The notes under the pieces were generated by a model, which saw only the letters and a program-made list of their open reading frames with translations, did no database searches and was not told where the DNA came from. A stretch of DNA of 23,520 nt from Euprymna scolopes (Eukaryota > Mollusca > Cephalopoda > Sepiida > Sepiolidae): the NCBI GenBank assembly GCA_024364805.1, contig CM044496.1, positions 81,970,717 to 81,994,236 on the forward strand, written 5' to 3'. Numbering within the stretch: position 1 is the stretch's first letter; each line of letters begins with the position of its first letter. Made by a program: the position numbers and the translations under genes. Shown piece by piece: positions 19,451 to 23,520 of the stretch.

Positions 19451-20267
19451 TTGATATATAGATTTATGAGTTTTGATATATAGATTTATAAGTTTTGATA
19501 TATTGATTTATAAGTTTTGATATATAGATTTATGAGTTTTGATATATAGATTTATAAGTTTTGATATATGGATTTATAAGTTTTGATATATAGATTTGTA
19601 AGTTTTGATATATAGATTTATAAGTTTTGATATATTGATCTATAAGCTTTGATATATAGATTTATGAGTTTTGATATATAGATTCATAAGTTTTGATATA
19701 TGGATTTATGAGTTTTGATATATAGATTTATGAGTTTTGATATATAGATTTATAAGTTTTGATATATGGATTGATAAGTTTTGATATATAGATTTGTAAG
19801 TTTTGATATATGGATTTATAAGTTTTGATATATGGATTTATAAGTTTTGATATATAGATTTATAAGTTTTGATATATAGATTTATTAGTTTTGATATATG
19901 GATTTATAAGTTTTGATATATCGATTTATAAGTTTTGATATATAGATTTATAAGTCTTGATATATAGATTTATTAGTTTTGATATATAGATTTATGAGTT
20001 TTGATATATGGATTTATAAGTTTTGAAATATAGATTTATAAGTTTTGATATATAGATTTATGAGTTTTGATATATAGATTTATAAGTTTTGATATATAGA
20101 TTTATGAGTTTTGATATATAGATTTAGAGGTTTTGATATATAGATTTATGAGCTTTGGTATATAGATTTATAAGTCTTGATATATAGATTTATAAGTTTT
20201 GATATATGGATTTATAAGTTTTGATATATAGATTTATAAGTTTTGATATATAGATTTATAAGTTTTC
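19451..20267. repeat. 22-bp satellite array, 37 units in strict register
   Basis: Unit TTTTGATATATAGATTTATAAG (22 bp, shown by period). GATATA starts fall every 22 bases from 19453 to 20245 with no insertion or deletion. Variation is by substitution, concentrated at the middle base of TAG (A, G, T or C) and in the final ATAAG (ATGAG, GTAAG, ATTAG). The array is about 85 percent A+T and lies between unassigned DNA and LINE copy D. Confidence 0.98.
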
Positions 20268-20469
20268 CAATGGTGTTTGTAAGTCAAGTTGTTTAGATTT
20301 CAAATTGAATTATCGTTGCAAAATTTGGAAATTAATTGCGCACATCGATTGCTTCGATATGTCCCATAAAAATTATAATGATGCTTAAACCATGAGAAAA
20401 AGTTTTTGAAGTGTTAGATATTTCAATTTTCCATAACAATAAATATTAAGTGTTGTTATATTCTATATC
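20268..20469. other. Short non-coding spacer
   Basis: Nothing recognised between the satellite and the 3' end of LINE copy D. Confidence 0.5.
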
Positions 20470-21305
20470 ATCCTTCTTCTTTTTTTATTACATTTTCACC
20501 CCAAACAAGGCACATTGCCACTTTGATCTAGGGGGCTACCATCAGGGACATAAGCATCAGGAGTACTGTGTAGGAAGTTGGGCAGCAAGATGTCGGTTCA
20601 TGCTGCACTTGAACTTCTGCATCTCAGTACAATTGGAGAAGCAGGGACCCGGAAGGGAATTCCAAAGTTTAGCTGTTCTGGGGAAGAAACTACTGGAGTA
20701 AAAGGCTCTCTTGCATCTAGGGATCTCTATTGTGAAGGGGGTGGATTTAGATTCTTGTCGGGTGTGTCGGGGGTATTTACGTCGAGGGGGCACAAGTGCT
20801 GGCAGTTCGTCAGAGCATTCACCGTTAAACTACTTGTAGAACAGGAAAAGGGATGCAACGTTTCGTCGATGGAAGAGCTGAAGTTTAGCTGACAGTTCAG
20901 GGCCTATCAGATTGGCGACTCTCTTTGGAACCTTGTCTAGGAGCGAGAGACTAGTGGCAGATGCACCAGCCCAAATATGACAACAATATTCCATACATGG
21001 GCGAATGGTGTCCTTATAGAGATATATGATACTTTCAGGCGTTAATAGCTTTCTAGCACGGTAGAGAGAACTAACCTTCTTCGCAGCGGTCCTGGCAATG
21101 TTCTCAATGTAATTGTTCCAGCTCATGTTTCCTGTGAACGTTAGGCGGAGGAGTTTAAAAGATGTATTTTCAGATAAAGAGTCTTTGGCCATTGCTAATG
21201 GCGCTAGGGAAGGTTTGTTGTAATTATTGAAGGAAACAAGTTTAGTTTGGCAGCATTGAATGTGACCATCCATTTTTGTCCCCATTCCACTACGGGTCGG
21301 AGGTC
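20470..21305 (-). pseudogene. Jockey-like LINE, 5'-truncated copy D (C-terminal end and 3' UTR)
   Basis: Reading down from 21300: VVEWGQKWMVTFNAAK, a one-base slip, then LVSFNNYNKPSLAPLAMA, RLTFTGNMSWNNYIENIA, KVSSLYRARKLLTPESIIYL, IRPCMEYCCHIWAGASATSL, KRVANLIGPELSAKLQ, NVASLFLFYK. A single in-frame stop (20830-20832) follows, after which the same frame resumes FNGECSDELPALVPPRRKYP, RAFYSSSFFPRTAKLWNSLP, MNRHLAAQLPTQYS and the natural stop (20557-20559). About 80 bases of 3' UTR end in an A-rich stretch near 20473. This is the best-preserved C-terminus in the window, close to copy E at the protein level. The RT catalytic core is missing. Confidence 0.9.
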
Positions 21306-21893
21306 TTCTCGTTTAAAATATTAACAGATTCGTTGTTTGCATTTCGTATCTAATATTTACTGGTTGTAAATTATGATATAAATTGAAGAATTAAAAAAAA
21401 ATTATGATCATCATTTTCCATTTATTATTTTGTTCAGTGTTAAATTTGATTCACCCTTCTTTATGGATAAATCTGTATGAATAAAACAGTAGATTAATGC
21501 GCGTATATGTGAAACTATTTGAACGACTAATTCTTAAACTGCTGGTCACATGACACTAAATGTAACAAGAAATAGTAATCAAACACCCAGTATAGTTTAT
21601 AACGAGTAAAAGTTTTGTTTGATCGATGACTAACGTGAATAGAAATATGTCAGCAAGATGAAATGTAAAATATTCATTTCAACTTGACAAAATTTTTCTA
21701 GTGGTTTTACGCATGCGCAAATTCAATCATTAGCTAAAAGTGGTTTAATACAAAATCTTTCTTATCTAGCAGTCCTGTTAGCCCAAACGATCGGAAACGC
21801 AACCGGAGCGCTGCCCTAAATGTTTTGGCTTCTATTCTGGCTCATGCGACCCAGGTCATTTTTTAACCTTTTAGAATCAGTACTATATATATA
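21306..21893. other. Non-coding spacer between LINE copies D and E
   Basis: No gene recognised. An ACGCATGCGCA word (21709-21719) and scattered AT-rich sequence only. Confidence 0.45.
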
Positions 21894-21989
21894 CTAGCAG
21901 GACCCATTAACTAATGTTGCCTGGTCGTAGCATGCCCCTGCGTAAAAAAAATTCATTTTCGGCTGTTGTTGTTGCTGTTGCGCCCCCCC
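21894..21989 (-). mobile_element. Helitron-like 3' end fragment
   Basis: The minus strand ends CTAG (21897-21894) followed by T, with a degenerate CCAGGCAACAT...GGTCC hairpin region just upstream, the same end style as 7944, 4850 and 14979. The remainder runs into GTTGTTGTTGCTGTTG and a C8 run, then LINE copy E. No 5' end is visible, so it is a fragment, or its other end lies beyond the LINE. Confidence 0.55.
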
Positions 21990-23150
21990 CACCTTCTCAT
22001 CTTAATTCTTATTTTAAACAATGCATACAGCATTGTGTTTATACAAATGCCTTAAGGAACCTTGCTTTCCTGACTGCTGGAAAACCGCTCCTGTGGTACC
22101 AGTTTTCAAGCATTCTGGCGAAAGAAATGACCCATTAAATTATCATCCCATTAGCTTTCCCCCGCTTTTCGCAAAAATATCAGAGTCGTTAATTAATCAA
22201 GTTCTAGTCAATCACCTTACGACTGCTAAACTCCTGACCGACAATCAATATGGATTTAGGCAAGCCCGTTCCACGGCACATATCCTAACTGTCATCTCTG
22301 AACGTATATACCGTTCACTGGACAACACAGGGGAGGGTAGAGCGGTAGCTCTAGATATGTCTAAGGCTTTAAGGAAATTTGATCATATGGTATCACTGGA
22401 AGAAAACATAATTTAATTAAATCCTTCTTAAGTAAGAGAAAAATCCATGTTGTCCTCGACGGTCTTCCATCTAAGCAATATGATATAAATGCGGGGGTAC
22501 TTCAGGGGTCTATCCTCGGACATTTATTATTCCTGATATTCATAAATGACCTCCCTGATAAAATTGTTTCTGGGATGGGTATATTTGCTGATGATACCAC
22601 TCTCTATAACAAGCACGAGAGGAAAACAAATGAACACATATCTAAGGAAATTGCAGAAACACTAGAGGATGACCTCCAATCTGTAGTGGAATAATGGATG
22701 GTTACATTCAATGCTGTCAAGACTAAGCTTCTTTCCTTCAATAATTACAAGAAACCTTCTCTACCACCAATAGCAATGGTCAAGAACACATTACCCGAAA
22801 TTATTTAATTTTAACTCCTCGGTCTAACGTTTATGGGGAACATGAACTTAAATAGATACATTGAGAGCATGGCCAAGGCTGCTGCGAATAAGGTGGGCTC
22901 TCTCTACCGTGCTAGAAAGCTACGTACTACTGAAAGTATCCTGGACCTCTATAAAGCCACCATTCGCCCATGTATGGAGTACTCTTGTCACATTTGGGCT
23001 GGTGCATCTGCTACTTGTCTCTTACTCCTTGACAGGGTCCAAAAGAGAGTCGCCAACCTGAGAAATCTTGAACTGTTACCAAAGCTTCAGCCTCTGTCCT
23101 ATCGACGAAATGTTGTATCCATCCGCTTGTTCTACAATGCAATTTTTACC
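21990..23150 (+). pseudogene. Jockey-like LINE copy E (RT domain to near C-terminus)
   Basis: In order: CFPDCWKTAPVVPVFKHSGE (about 22050-22115), LNYHPISFPPLFAKISESLI, LLTDNQYGFRQARSTAHIL, RAVALDMSKAL (first catalytic Asp) with a frameshift near 22375. In the new frame from 22386 comes YGITGRKHNLIKSFLSKRK, VVLDG, INAGVLQGSILGHLLFLIFI (GVPQG with P to L), GIFADDTTLYN (active site FADD, about 22581-22613) and DDLQSVVE. Then a stop in place of a short deletion at about 22692 (compare copy D), WMVTFNAVKTKLLSFNNYKK, stops near 22805, and from 22833 NMNLNRYIESMAKAAANKVG, IRPCMEYSCHIWAGASATCL and NVVSIRLFY. The frame loses family similarity near 23135-23150, next to a palindromic element. Opposite orientation to copy D. 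Confidence 0.9.
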
Positions 23151-23161
23151 TTGGGAAGGGA

Positions 23162-23514
23162 AGGGTGTTTTGTAACTATTCTTCCACCTTACGACTGAAT
23201 AAAAAAAATTAGCGTGAAGCTTGAATTTAACTTGAAAACACTATTTACAAATCGCGCGGTACCAAAAGAGCATGAGCATCAACTTTTAAAGTAGATATTG
23301 ATCCCGGATGCATATGATGGCAGAGCGCGATACCACCTGCCATCATATGCAGCTAAGAACTATATCTACTTTAACATTAAACCAAAACTTAGTGCTTGTG
23401 TATTTGTTGTATAGCGTTATTTTTAAATAGTTTTTACGGGTTAAATTCAAGTTTTACGATATCGTTTTTTCTTACATTGTAAGGCTGAAGCACAGATTAG
23501 TTACAAAACACCCT
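23162..23514. mobile_element. Palindromic terminal-inverted-repeat element (MITE-like), about 353 bp
   Basis: The ends are identical in inverted orientation: AGGGTGTTTTGTAACTA (23162-23178) and its reverse complement (23498-23514). Arm similarity recurs inward: CTTGAATTTAAC at about 23219 against its complement at about 23441, and TTAAAGTAGATAT...GCATATGATGGCAG (23286-23323) against 23337-23374, with a 13-base loop. No coding capacity. It lies where LINE copy E breaks off. The target duplication cannot be read because the window ends at 23520; superfamily not assigned. Confidence 0.8.
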
Positions 23515-23520
23515 CCCATC

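Overview
This is an AT-rich, repeat-dominated stretch of a metazoan nuclear genome. Cephalopod, most likely an octopus, is my best guess. That is an inference from the flavour of the LINE, mariner and Helitron copies and the abundance of compound microsatellites; nothing in the window proves it. I see no host gene, tRNA, rRNA, CRISPR array or LTR/virus-like element. Every protein-coding trace that can be read belongs to a transposable element, and all are decayed.

Layout. 1-1070: AT-rich, no gene. 1071-2285: non-LTR retrotransposon (RT C-terminal half plus a tail of three C2H2-like fingers). 2325-2467: CA/TA/GA/GATA microsatellite. 2649-3965: jockey-like LINE on the minus strand (copy A). 4087-5658: two Helitron-like copies in inverted orientation around an AT microsatellite. 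6970-8870: a 1.9-kb pyrimidine-rich tract broken by a LINE fragment (copy B) and a complete 378-bp Helitron-like element. 9315-9905: LINE copy C. 10363-11653: full-length but dead mariner, directly abutting a Tc1-like element (11660 into the 707-base gap 12814-13520). 13883-13994: 112-bp hairpin element. 14569-15549: two Helitron-like elements joined head-to-tail. 15945-16270: 53-bp minisatellite. 16689-16814: palindromic AT-rich repeat. 17181-17640: diverged tandem of about 133 bp. 19451-20267: 37 copies of a 22-bp satellite with a 66-bp higher-order pattern. 20470-21305 (minus) and 21990-23150 (plus): an inverted pair of jockey-like LINE copies (D, E). 23162-23514: palindromic terminal-inverted-repeat element at the end of copy E.

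How the parts relate. At least five fragments come from one jockey-like LINE lineage. The Helitron-like copies share the same end signatures (TC start, hairpin, CTAG end). Insertions into insertions are frequent, so a relative order of events can be inferred. The most unusual structures are the exact Helitron-Helitron junction, the inverted Helitron and LINE pairs, the higher-order organised 22-bp satellite and the several long palindromes.
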